The translations under genes and the position numbers were made by a program. Below, in pieces: positions 1 to 5,769 of a stretch of 5,769 nucleotides of DNA. The stretch is from Chloroflexota bacterium (GTDB taxonomy: Bacteria > Chloroflexota > UBA6077 > CF-72): the NCBI GenBank assembly GCA_019247135.1, contig JAFAPL010000586.1, positions 1 to 5,769 of the forward strand, given 5' to 3'. The number at the start of each line of letters is the position of its first letter. Within the stretch, counting starts at the first letter, position 1. Under the pieces are notes generated by a model. That model did no database searches. It worked only from the letters and a program-made list of their open reading frames with translations, and had not been told where the DNA came from.

Positions 1-1
1 T

Positions 2-1054
2 CCGTGCCTGATTGCGTTCACCTCCGGGACGACCGGCACGCCGAAAGGCGCAGTGCATACCCACCGCGACGTTCTCGCGATCTGCGATACGTTTTCCCAA
101 CACCTTCTCTCCCCAGTGGCCGACGACGTGTTCACCGGGAGCCCGCCGCTCGCGTTCACGTACGGGCTAGGTGGATTGTTGACGTTTCCCTTCCGCGCCG
201 GCGCGGCAACCGCGCTAGTCGAGACCGTCACTCCAGCAGCCATGCTCGACTGCATGCAGCAAGCTGGTGTGACCGCTCTGTTTACGTCGCCGACGATGTA
301 CCGCGCCATGCTGGACCTGCTGCGCGAGCGACCCGTACAAGACTCCCTGCGTGTGTGCGTCTCAGCCGGCGAGCCGCTGCCTCTCGCAACATTCGAAGCG
401 TGGCGCGAAGTGACCGGCAAGTCCATCGTCGACGGCATCGGATCAACCGAGATGCTCCACATCTTCATCTCGGCCTCCGGTTCGGATATCGTGCCCGGCG
501 CGACTGGTAAGGTGGTGCCGGGCTACGAAGCCCGTATTTTGGACGATTCCGGCAAGCCAGTTTCAGACGGGAAAATTGGCCGACTCGCCGTGCGCGGGCC
601 GACCGGGTGCCGTTACCTGGCCGATCCGGACCGTCAGAGGCAGTACGTCCGCGACGGTTGGAATTTTACCGGTGATGCGTACATTCGCGACGCGCGAGGC
701 TACTTCTGGTTCCAGGCGCGCGCCGACGACATGATCATTTCCTCCGGCTACAATATCGCCGGACCGGAGATCGAGAACGTCCTGCTGGAGCATCCGAAAG
801 TGAAAGAGTGCGGAGTAGTCGCTGCTCCTGATCCAGCTCGCGGACACGTCGTGAAAGCGTACATCGTGTTGCGCGACGCGGCTGATGCGACGCCGGCCAC
901 GGTCGAGGAGCTGCAGAACTTCGTCAAGAGCGAAATCGCGCCCTACAAATATCCGCGCTCGATTGAGTTTGTGGATAGCTTGCCGCGCACCGAGACCGGC
1001 AAACTGCAGCGCTTCAAACTCCGCCAGGTGGCAGCAGCGGACGTGCGCGACTGA
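2..1054 (+). CDS. Aryl/acyl-CoA ligase (2-aminobenzoate/benzoate-CoA ligase-like), 5'-truncated by window edge
   Basis: This is the C-terminal 350 residues of an ATP-dependent adenylate-forming enzyme that joins a carboxylic acid to CoA through an acyl-AMP intermediate in the cytosol. The frame is open to the left edge, so the gene starts outside; family members run to about 540 residues, so roughly 190 are missing. Visible motifs, in fragment numbering, are the phosphate-binding loop FTSGTTGTPKG (residues 6-16), DGIGSTEM (144-151), TGDAY (223-227), the hinge region RADDMIISSGYN (240-251), and PRTETGKLQR with the catalytic lysine at K334. All core motifs present are intact. The stretch HRDVLAICDTF, the PPLAFTYGLGG segment and DGIGSTEMLHIFIS resemble the benzoate/2-aminobenzoate-CoA ligase branch more than acetyl-CoA synthetases. 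The substrate cannot be fixed from sequence alone. The stop overlaps the start of the next gene, which implies one operon. Confidence 0.93.
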   Translation, partial: PCLIAFTSGTTGTPKGAVHTHRDVLAICDTFSQHLLSPVADDVFTGSPPLAFTYGLGGLLTFPFRAGAATALVETVTPAAMLDCMQQAGVTALFTSPTMYRAMLDLLRERPVQDSLRVCVSAGEPLPLATFEAWREVTGKSIVDGIGSTEMLHIFISASGSDIVPGATGKVVPGYEARILDDSGKPVSDGKIGRLAVRGPTGCRYLADPDRQRQYVRDGWNFTGDAYIRDARGYFWFQARADDMIISSGYNIAGPEIENVLLEHPKVKECGVVAAPDPARGHVVKAYIVLRDAADATPATVEELQNFVKSEIAPYKYPRSIEFVDSLPRTETGKLQRFKLRQVAAADVRD

Positions 1055-1056
1055 TG
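1052..1056 (+). promoter_or_regulatory. TGATG stop/start overlap (translational coupling)
   Basis: The ligase stop TGA (1052-1054) shares its last base with the ATG (1054-1056) of the amidohydrolase. No good Shine-Dalgarno sequence lies 5-9 bases upstream of this ATG. An AGGTGG at 1026-1031 is about 22 bases away. An AGGAG at 1084-1088 lies only one base before an internal GTG (1090), too close to serve it. The arrangement is best explained by ribosome re-initiation, so both proteins should be made together. Confidence 0.7.
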
Positions 1057-2724
1057 GCCGCATTCCGCGGCGCCGCCAGGCGCAGGAGCGTGCCTCGCGC
1101 GCCAGCCGACACCGTGCTCACCAACGCTCATGTCATGACCATGGATCCAACGCAAGCTGAGGCGGAAGCGGTTGCGATCAAGGATGGCCTCGTTCTCGGT
1201 GTCGGGTCCGCCGATGACGTGCGCGGTCTCGCTGACCCAGCGACGCGTGTGCACGACTTGCAAGGTCGATCTCTCGTGCCCGGATTTCACGATTCGCACA
1301 ATCACATGCTGGCCACGGCGCAGAGCCGCACACTCGTAGATCTGTCGCAGGCGCACACGGTCGCGGACGTCATCGATCGGCTGCGACAGCGCGCCGCGAT
1401 GACACCGCACGGCGAATGGGTGCTGACGAGCGGCCGCTGGCACGAAACGCAACTGGACGAGAAGCGCTTCCCGCGGCGCCAGGAGCTGGATATGGCGCTG
1501 CCGGATCATCCGGTGATGATCCAGCGCGGCGGACACAATGTGGTCGTCAACAGCCGTGCGCTCGAACGCGCCGGCATCGGCGAAGACGTGACCAACCCTG
1601 ACGGCGGTACATTCGTCCGCGACACTACCACCGGCCAGCTGAATGGACACGTGATCGATACCGCCATGCAGCCGGTACGTGCAGTTTTGCCCAGGCCCTC
1701 GCAAACCGAACTGGAGTCCGCCCTCACGGCACTTCAGAAGGAGTACAACGCCGCGGGCATCACGAGCGTGCTCGAGCCCGGCCTCGAACCACATGAGATG
1801 GACGCCTTCCGTGCCCTGCGGAGTCGCAACGAGCTGACGGTACGCGTGACCATGATGTGGCGGCTGCGGCCCGGCTTTAGCGGCCAGTCGCTCCAGTCGA
1901 CACTCGACGCACTACGCGGCGGTGGTGTGACCATAGAGTCTGACGACGAATGGCTCCGGACCACGGGCCTGAAGCTCGGAATGGATGGTGGCGTCGAAGC
2001 CGGCTTCTACCGCGAACCGTACGCCAATCCAGATGACGCGGCCCACCCCTGCGGATTGCCACTGATCTCGCCCGACAACTTCCGAGCGGTTTGTGTGCTC
2101 GCCGCCCAGCGCGGTTGGCAAGTCGGCACGCACTGTGTCGGCGACGCTGGCATCGATCGTGTTCTCGACGGCTACGCAGCCGCCCATGCGGAGGTCGGCA
2201 TCGACGGACTGCGCTGGACCTTGATTCACATGATGTACGCACGTGAGGATCACTGGGAGCGCGCCAACCGGCTCGGCCTTGTTGTGACGGCACAGCAACC
2301 ACTTCAGTACACGCTGGCGGACGGATTCCGACGCTACATCGGACCTGACCGGGCGCGCGACATCGAGCCGCTTCGGATGTATCTGGAGCGGAGCACCCAG
2401 CCGGTCGGCGGCGGCTCTGATAGTCCGGTGACGCCGTTCGAGCCGTTGCTCGGCATCTGGAGCTCTTTCACTCGCGAGACGGATCGTGCTGGGGTCCAGG
2501 GCCCGGAATGGGCCGTCGGTATCGATGACGCACTCAGGATGTACACCTACGGCAGTGCCTGGTGTGCGTTCGAGGAGGAAGTGAAGGGCTCGATCGCACC
2601 CGGCAAATTCGCGGACTTTGTCGTGCTCGATCGCGATCCGCGGCGGGTTGAGGCGGCTGCGCTGCGTGAGCTGCGCGTGCTGCGCACGTACGTTGCGGGC
2701 CGCGTTGTACACGACGCGCTCTAG
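1054..2724 (+). CDS. Amidohydrolase family 3 protein (YtcJ/NfdA-like metal-dependent hydrolase)
   Basis: A complete 556-residue protein of the amidohydrolase superfamily, family 3, in which members hydrolyse C-N bonds of amides, N-formyl compounds or cyclic amides using one or two metal ions. The order of motifs is typical. There is an N-terminal beta-sandwich strand (ADTVLTNAHVMTMDP, from about residue 18). The metal-binding VPGFHDSHNH follows, with H82 and H84. A lysine in GLKLGMDGG (K307) sits where the family has K-x-x-x-DG. Then come the barrel histidines H360 (GTHCVGD) and H392 (LIHMMYA) and the catalytic/metal aspartate D456 (GGGSDSPVTP). The C-terminal GSIAPGKFADFVVLDRDP (512-529) closes the sandwich. 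No signal peptide is evident, so it is probably cytosolic. Length is normal for the family. The role of K307 as metal ligand is inference, and the substrate is unknown. Coupling to a CoA ligase suggests that it releases, or acts on, an acid or amide in the same pathway. Confidence 0.93.
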   Translation: MAAFRGAARRRSVPRAPADTVLTNAHVMTMDPTQAEAEAVAIKDGLVLGVGSADDVRGLADPATRVHDLQGRSLVPGFHDSHNHMLATAQSRTLVDLSQAHTVADVIDRLRQRAAMTPHGEWVLTSGRWHETQLDEKRFPRRQELDMALPDHPVMIQRGGHNVVVNSRALERAGIGEDVTNPDGGTFVRDTTTGQLNGHVIDTAMQPVRAVLPRPSQTELESALTALQKEYNAAGITSVLEPGLEPHEMDAFRALRSRNELTVRVTMMWRLRPGFSGQSLQSTLDALRGGGVTIESDDEWLRTTGLKLGMDGGVEAGFYREPYANPDDAAHPCGLPLISPDNFRAVCVLAAQRGWQVGTHCVGDAGIDRVLDGYAAAHAEVGIDGLRWTLIHMMYAREDHWERANRLGLVVTAQQPLQYTLADGFRRYIGPDRARDIEPLRMYLERSTQPVGGGSDSPVTPFEPLLGIWSSFTRETDRAGVQGPEWAVGIDDALRMYTYGSAWCAFEEEVKGSIAPGKFADFVVLDRDPRRVEAAALRELRVLRTYVAGRVVHDAL

Positions 2725-2788
2725 CGGCATGCCCACGGCGATTTCTTCCGAGCCATCAATCACGTCGCGGGCTGCCGCTGGTGAAGAC
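2725..2788. other. Spacer between amidohydrolase stop and repeat array
   Basis: Sixty-four bases with no convincing gene, promoter or terminator hairpin. The last part (from about 2764) vaguely resembles the end of a repeat unit (shared GTCGCGG and a final CAGG), which could be a decayed fourth copy, but the match is too weak to call. Confidence 0.4.
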
Positions 2789-2917
2789 AGGTTGTTCAAC
2801 GTTGCAAGTTGAGAACTCCGGCTGGTGGGGCGACAGCCCGCATGCATATCTGTGCTCGTTACGCATTCGCGGAGCCGAGCGCGGTCGCAGCATCGCAGCG
2901 GAGGCACTGGTGCTGCC
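2789..2917. repeat. Repeat unit 1 (129 bp, most diverged)
   Basis: Hairpin 1 (2796-2812) pairs TCAAC with GTTGA but has a G/A mismatch inside the stem. Hairpin 2 (2816-2830) is CTCCG-loop-TGGGG, held by Watson-Crick plus two G-T wobble pairs. Relative to the other units it lacks two bases in the A/T patch (CATGCATATC). The outer stem of hairpin 3 (2858-2893) is largely broken, but its inner stem TCGCG/CGCGG is intact. Confidence 0.9.
2859..2893 (-). pseudogene. Copy of exporter gene 3' tail inside repeat unit 1
   Basis: The minus strand encodes DAATALGSANA followed directly by TAA, one codon earlier than in the other copies because of local base changes. As in unit 2, it is only a gene-end fragment. 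Confidence 0.7.
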
Positions 2918-3047
2918 AGGTTGTTCAACTTCGCAAGTTGAGAACTCGGCTGGCCGAGCGACAGCCCGCATGAATATATCTGTGCTCATTCTGCATTCGC
3001 GGAGCCGAGCGCGGTCGCGGCATCGCAGCGGAGGCAGTGGTGCTGCC
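2918..3047. repeat. Repeat unit 2 (130 bp)
   Basis: Hairpin 1 (2925-2941) is a perfect 7 bp stem, TCAACTT-CGC-AAGTTGA. Hairpin 2 (2945-2958) is CTCGG-CTGG-CCGAG, a perfect 5 bp stem made of different bases from unit 3. Hairpin 3 (2988-3023) keeps the inner stem and has one mismatch and one wobble in the outer stem. The unit ends GGCAGTGGTGCTGCC, nearly identical to the end of unit 1. Confidence 0.92.
2986..3023 (-). pseudogene. Copy of exporter gene 3' tail inside repeat unit 2
   Basis: Read on the minus strand, this encodes DAATALGSANAE followed by TGA, against DAATALGSANAA plus TGA at the true gene end (3117). The codons are almost identical. There is no start and no gene body, so it is a duplicated gene tail, not a gene. 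Confidence 0.75.
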
Positions 3048-3157
3048 AGGTTGTTCAACTTCGCGAGTTGAGAACTCCAGCTGGTGGAGCGACAGCCCGC
3101 ATGAATATATCTGGGCTCATGCTGCATTCGCGGAGCCGAGCGCGGTCGCAGCATCGC
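3048..3157. repeat. Repeat unit 3 (partial, overlaps exporter 3' end)
   Basis: Hairpin 1 (3055-3071) keeps 7 pairs, one now a T-G wobble on the plus strand. Hairpin 2 (3075-3089) is CTCCA-GCTGG-TGGAG, a perfect 5 bp stem. Hairpin 3 (3119-3154) has a 7 bp outer stem ATGCTGC/GCAGCAT, a 2x2 internal loop, an inner stem TCGCG/CGCGG and an 8-base loop. Hairpin 3 lies over the last codons and most of the stop codon of the minus-strand MFS gene. Confidence 0.92.
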
Positions 3158-4376
3158 GCAGCGCCGGCACGGGTGAGCGGACCAGAACAGCCACCGCAAG
3201 CAGCGTCACGAGCGCCGTCGCCAGCAGCGCGACACGTAAGCCCGCAACTTCACCAATCCAGCCCGCCAGCAACGCTCCGACCGACCCCAGGCCCACTCCG
3301 ACAAAGCTCGTGGCGGCAGAGACGCGTCCAAGCATGTGTTCGGGCGTGCCCGACTGACGCAGGCTGTTCGCATTCACGTCCCACAGCGGAGCGATGAAAC
3401 CAAACAGCAGCTGCGAAGATCCGAGGCACAGGACGGCGACGAGTGGCGATCCGCCAGCGCACACCAGGAGCACTCGACTCAGGAACTCACCGGTCAGCGA
3501 GAACACCATGGTGGGTCCCAATCCGAAACGTCGAGCGATGCGGCCGGCGAGTACGGCGCCGACCAGCGTGGCCGGCCCAACCATTCCCAGAGCGACGCCA
3601 AGCACGGCTGGCGAGAGGCCCAGGTCGCGGGTGGCGAACACGACAATGACCGCCTGGACACCGAACCACGCGAGGTTGGCAAGTCCGATGCACACCGCCA
3701 GGCGGAACAGGACCGGTTGTCCGTATAGCCAGGCCAGACCCTGGGCGACCTCGTGCAAGATGCTCGTGCGCTCGTGTCTCGTCGTTTGCGGCTCGTGTAA
3801 ACGGATGCGTGTCGTACAGACGGAGGAGAAGATGAAGCTCGCCGCGTCCACCACGAGGGCCAACGGTGCGGACAGGACCTGGACGAGTACACCGGCGATC
3901 GACGGTCCGGCAATCTGAGCTACTGAGAAGCTCACGATCATCTGGCTGTTGGCGTCGATCAACTTGTCGCGTCCGACCAGTGCGGGCAGCATTGCCGAGA
4001 CGCTCGTTCGACGGCAGATGCTGCACGTGCCCGCCAGGAAGGTGGCGACGTAGAGATGCTCCAGTCGCAGGCTTCCCAGCAGGGCCGCGGCAGGGACGGA
4101 CGCGATAATCGCGGCGCTCAGCAGGTCAGCCACGATGGCGGTGCGCCGACGCGGGAGGCGGTCGACCAACGCGCCGATGAACAGCCCGAACACGACCACG
4201 GGAGCGACGCCCAGAGCGGTGAGGAGGCCGGTTTCGGCAGGTCCGGCGCCGAAGATGAGCACCGCCGTGAGCGGCAACGCCAGGAGGGTGACCTGGCTGC
4301 CTGCAGCGGAGACGGAGCTACCGATCCAGAGCTTTCTGAACTCGGTATGGCTGGCGAGAAGACCTGCGAACCGCAC
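3117..4376 (-). CDS. MFS exporter, EntS/macrolide-efflux-like (MFS_3 type)
   Basis: A 419-residue inner-membrane protein with about 12 hydrophobic segments, beginning near residue 17 and ending near residue 400. It is expected to expel small molecules by proton antiport. The N-terminal pattern (SHTEFRKLWIGSSVSAAGSQ) is typical of this branch. The loop after the second membrane segment, GALVDRLPRRR (68-78), is MFS motif A. LPALVGRDKLIDANSQ (130-145) and NANSLRQSGTPEHMLGRVSA (335-354) are also characteristic of the family. The residues before the first of these (CSICRRTSVSAM) differ from the usual acidic FFDVAYQ-like sequence. The start is GTG at 4376, the only in-frame start after an upstream TAA; no clear ribosome binding site precedes it. 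Its last 11 or so codons form part of the downstream repeat. Substrate unknown; enterobactin or macrolide export is only an analogy. Confidence 0.92.
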   Translation of the reverse strand: MRFAGLLASHTEFRKLWIGSSVSAAGSQVTLLALPLTAVLIFGAGPAETGLLTALGVAPVVVFGLFIGALVDRLPRRRTAIVADLLSAAIIASVPAAALLGSLRLEHLYVATFLAGTCSICRRTSVSAMLPALVGRDKLIDANSQMIVSFSVAQIAGPSIAGVLVQVLSAPLALVVDAASFIFSSVCTTRIRLHEPQTTRHERTSILHEVAQGLAWLYGQPVLFRLAVCIGLANLAWFGVQAVIVVFATRDLGLSPAVLGVALGMVGPATLVGAVLAGRIARRFGLGPTMVFSLTGEFLSRVLLVCAGGSPLVAVLCLGSSQLLFGFIAPLWDVNANSLRQSGTPEHMLGRVSAATSFVGVGLGSVGALLAGWIGEVAGLRVALLATALVTLLAVAVLVRSPVPALRDAATALGSANAA

Positions 4377-4413
4377 GTAGCGAGAGGCTAACCGCTGGGC
4401 GTGGCGTTACACC
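4377..4413. promoter_or_regulatory. 37 bp divergent intergenic region between two MFS genes
   Basis: The two GTG starts face away from each other with only 37 bases between them. I see no sigma-70 -35/-10 pair, no clear Shine-Dalgarno sequence and no strong palindrome here. Promoters must therefore overlap the coding ends, or the right-hand gene begins later than 4414, for example at ATG 4543, which would leave 166 bases. Confidence 0.45.
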
Positions 4414-5676
4414 GTGCAGCCGCCCGCACCGAGTAGCCTGAACGTGGTGGCAGGTATCGCGGCGCGTCCGGACTTCGCTGCGGCCAGCGCTGAAGCGCGG
4501 CAGCAGACGAGTGCGCCCAGTGGAAACGCCGTTGGCGCGGGGATGATCTCGTTGGCGCACGCTGTGAACGACAGCTACGCGTACATCCTGCCGCCACTGC
4601 TGCCGGTACTGCTCGCCCAGGCGGGCCTGACGCTGGGCATGGGCGCGGCGCTGGTCGCCATCCAGCAGCTCGCGTCGGCCGTGTTGCAGCCGCTGTTTGG
4701 CCACTGGGCGGACCGCTCTGGCGAAGGCCGCTGGATGGGTTGGGTCGGCGTCATGCTGTCTGGCTGTGGCGCGGCCGTGCTGGGCATTGCGCCAGGCTTC
4801 GCCGGTCTCGCGGTCGCCATGCTTGCGACAGGCATCGGGTCGGCGCTGTTTCATCCGGTCAGTGCTGCCCTCGTGGCGCAGGCTGCGCCGCCTGCTCGGC
4901 GGGGGTTCTGGATGAGCGCCTACATCAGCGCGGGCAACGTCGGCCTGGGCATCGGACCGTTGCTGGTGGGCCTCGTTCTGGTCGGGGGAAGTGTCCGCGG
5001 GACGTGGCTCCTGGCGCTGCCGGCGCTCGCGTCGTCGGCACTGGTGTGGTGGCTGGCGCCCGCGCGACCGGGCCGTCGCGGTGCGCTCCACGCCTCCCTG
5101 CTGAGCGTCCTGCTCAACAACTGGCGCGTGCTGGCCAGCCTGATCGCCGTTGTGGCATTGAGAAGCTGGGCGTCGACCACGTTGATCACGTTCTTACCGA
5201 CGCTGGCAACCGAGCGCGGCGCCGACCCGACGCAAGCCGCGCAGGTGCTCACCGTGTTTTTGATCTCGGGCGCGATCGGCGGGTTTGCCGGTGGCGCGGC
5301 GGCCGACAGGATCGGTCGCGACCAGGTCGTCATTGGCTCGTTGCTGTTGAGCGTTCCATTCGGCGTGCTGCTGGCGCTGTACGGCGAATACGGCGCGATC
5401 TTCTGGCTAGCGGCGGCCGCGTGCGGCTTCTTTCTCAATGGATCATGGATCTCGTTGACGGTTCGCGGTCAGGAGAGCGTGCCTGGCAGCATCGCCATGA
5501 TGAGTGGACTGATGCTTGGGCTGTCGGTTGGGCTGGGCGGAGTGGCGGTGACGCCGTTCGGGTTGATCGCGGAGCACTTCGGGCTACCGGTGGTGATCGC
5601 GGTGACGTCGGTGCTGCCGATTCTCGGGGCGTTGATGATGCATTTCGTGCCGCGCCCCGCCGCCGGCGCGCGCTAG
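4414..5676 (+). CDS. MFS transporter, fosmidomycin resistance protein (Fsr) family
   Basis: A 420-residue (from this start) inner-membrane transporter with about 12 hydrophobic segments. Its landmarks line up with E. coli Fsr as I recall it. These are SLAHAVND (46-53) at the start of membrane segment 1, QLASAVLQPLFGHWAD (85-100), GIGSALFHP (140-148), SAYISAGNVGLGIGPLL (168-184), the second-half loop GGAAADRIGRDQVV (293-306), and QESVPGSIAMMSGLMLG (353-369). Fsr proteins export fosmidomycin and probably other small molecules by proton exchange; the natural substrate here is unknown. The first 43 residues are Ala-rich and hydrophilic. A shorter hydrophilic leader also occurs in E. coli Fsr, so GTG 4414 is possible, but ATG 4543 (M44) is a credible alternative and neither has a good ribosome binding site. 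It is divergent from the neighbouring exporter. Confidence 0.93.
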   Translation: MQPPAPSSLNVVAGIAARPDFAAASAEARQQTSAPSGNAVGAGMISLAHAVNDSYAYILPPLLPVLLAQAGLTLGMGAALVAIQQLASAVLQPLFGHWADRSGEGRWMGWVGVMLSGCGAAVLGIAPGFAGLAVAMLATGIGSALFHPVSAALVAQAAPPARRGFWMSAYISAGNVGLGIGPLLVGLVLVGGSVRGTWLLALPALASSALVWWLAPARPGRRGALHASLLSVLLNNWRVLASLIAVVALRSWASTTLITFLPTLATERGADPTQAAQVLTVFLISGAIGGFAGGAAADRIGRDQVVIGSLLLSVPFGVLLALYGEYGAIFWLAAAACGFFLNGSWISLTVRGQESVPGSIAMMSGLMLGLSVGLGGVAVTPFGLIAEHFGLPVVIAVTSVLPILGALMMHFVPRPAAGAR

Positions 5677-5712
5677 TTCCTTGGTGGCCCCCCTTCTTCG
5701 GCCGGCGGCATG

Positions 5713-5769
5713 CTAGGAGCTGACGCTCGAGATGAACTCGTCTTTGCCGGCCTGGGCGCTGTTGTCGTT
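5713..5769 (-). CDS. Probable C-terminal tail of an unidentified gene, 5' end off the window
   Basis: On the minus strand a frame open to the right edge encodes NDNSAQAGKDEFISSVSS and stops at TAG (5715-5713). In this frame 17 of 18 codons end in G or C, and the pattern holds right up to the stop, as expected for a real gene in this GC-rich DNA. It would be convergent with the Fsr-type gene, 36 bases away. The product is not identifiable from 18 residues. A rival reading on the plus strand is ATG 5732 (MNSSLPAWALLS), with an AGGAG 12 bases upstream, farther than usual. It shares the same wobble positions, so composition alone does not exclude it. Confidence 0.35.
   Translation of the reverse strand, partial: NDNSAQAGKDEFISSVSS

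Larger units (their letters stand above)
2789..3157. repeat. Tandem array of ~130 bp units (2 full + 1 partial)
   Basis: Three head-to-tail units begin with AGGTTGTTCAAC at 2789, 2918 and 3048 (periods 129 and 130 bases). The units are closely similar, with scattered substitutions and 1-2 base indels. The third unit matches through CAGCATCGC (ending 3157) and then fades into the coding sequence of the minus-strand exporter. The array fills almost all of the gap between two convergent genes. Each unit contains, in plus-strand order, a short A/T-rich hairpin, a second small GC hairpin, a CATGAATATATC-like A/T patch, and a longer GC hairpin that coincides with a copy of the exporter's 3' end. 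Function is unknown. Possibilities are a structured RNA or terminator region, a protein-binding array, or simple duplication. The period is not a multiple of three, so the array is not a coding repeat. Confidence 0.95.

Noticed and set aside
1912..2928. Long minus-strand ORF (338 codons) and a similar one at 943-1794
   Set aside because: They are antisense to the ligase and amidohydrolase genes, whose motifs are complete; the translations show no family features. Long shadow frames are expected in GC-rich DNA.
2796..3089. Rho-independent terminators formed by hairpins 1 and 2
   Set aside because: Stems are short (5-7 bp) and no T-run follows on either strand; termination in the array remains possible but is not shown.
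2789..3157. CRISPR array
   Set aside because: Units are ~130 bp and similar along their whole length; there are no short identical repeats separated by unique spacers.
2789..3157. Integron attC sites / gene cassettes
   Set aside because: GTTCAAC fits the RYYYAAC half-site, but no matching GTTRRRY half-site lies at the far end of a unit, the unit does not fold as one long hairpin, and there is no integrase or cassette gene.
2781..3199. Small ORFs through the repeat array on both strands (e.g. 2781-3071 plus, 2756-3199 minus)
   Set aside because: The repeat period is not divisible by three, so translations change frame between units. They have no ribosome binding sites and no recognisable domains.
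3336..3918. Plus-strand ORFs opposite the minus-strand exporter
   Set aside because: They are low-complexity, Arg/Ser/Thr-rich translations antisense to a well-supported MFS gene.
5677..5712. Terminator hairpin after the Fsr-type gene
   Set aside because: Only a 4 bp GGCC/GGCC pairing with an 11-base loop and no T-run is visible.
4740..5723. Plus-strand ORF of 327 codons overlapping the Fsr-type gene
   Set aside because: It is Arg-rich with no membrane segments or motifs, and is an out-of-frame shadow of the clear MFS reading frame.

Overview
The window looks like chromosomal DNA from a GC-rich bacterium. Stops are rare in all frames, wobble positions are mostly G or C, and GTG starts occur. 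No single marker fixes the taxon. The gene families fit soil or environmental Acidobacteriota or Pseudomonadota, but that is inference. There is no rRNA, tRNA, CRISPR array or recognisable transposase.

Layout from left to right. (1) Positions 2-2724 hold two plus-strand genes with overlapping stop and start (TGATG). The first is an adenylate-forming aryl/acyl-CoA ligase whose N-terminal part lies off the left edge. The second is a complete family-3 amidohydrolase (YtcJ/NfdA-like). They look like a co-translated pair, probably for uptake of an amide-type or aromatic substrate into CoA-linked catabolism; the substrate is unknown. (2) Positions 2725-3116 lie between convergent genes. Most of this gap is a tandem array of about 130 bp units. 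There are two full copies plus a third that runs into the 3' end of the next gene. Each unit carries small hairpins, and one hairpin shows compensatory changes between copies. (3) Positions 3117-4376 (minus) encode an MFS exporter of the EntS/macrolide-efflux type. (4) Positions 4414-5676 (plus) encode a second MFS protein of the fosmidomycin-resistance (Fsr) type. It is divergent from the first, with only 37 bp between the two GTG starts. (5) At the right edge, an open minus-strand frame ends with TAG at 5713, probably the tail of another gene.

The two enzymes plausibly act in one catabolic step series. The two transporters form a divergent efflux pair with no clear metabolic link to the enzymes. 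The most unusual part of the window is the structured repeat array, whose units include copies of the last 11 codons of the exporter gene.
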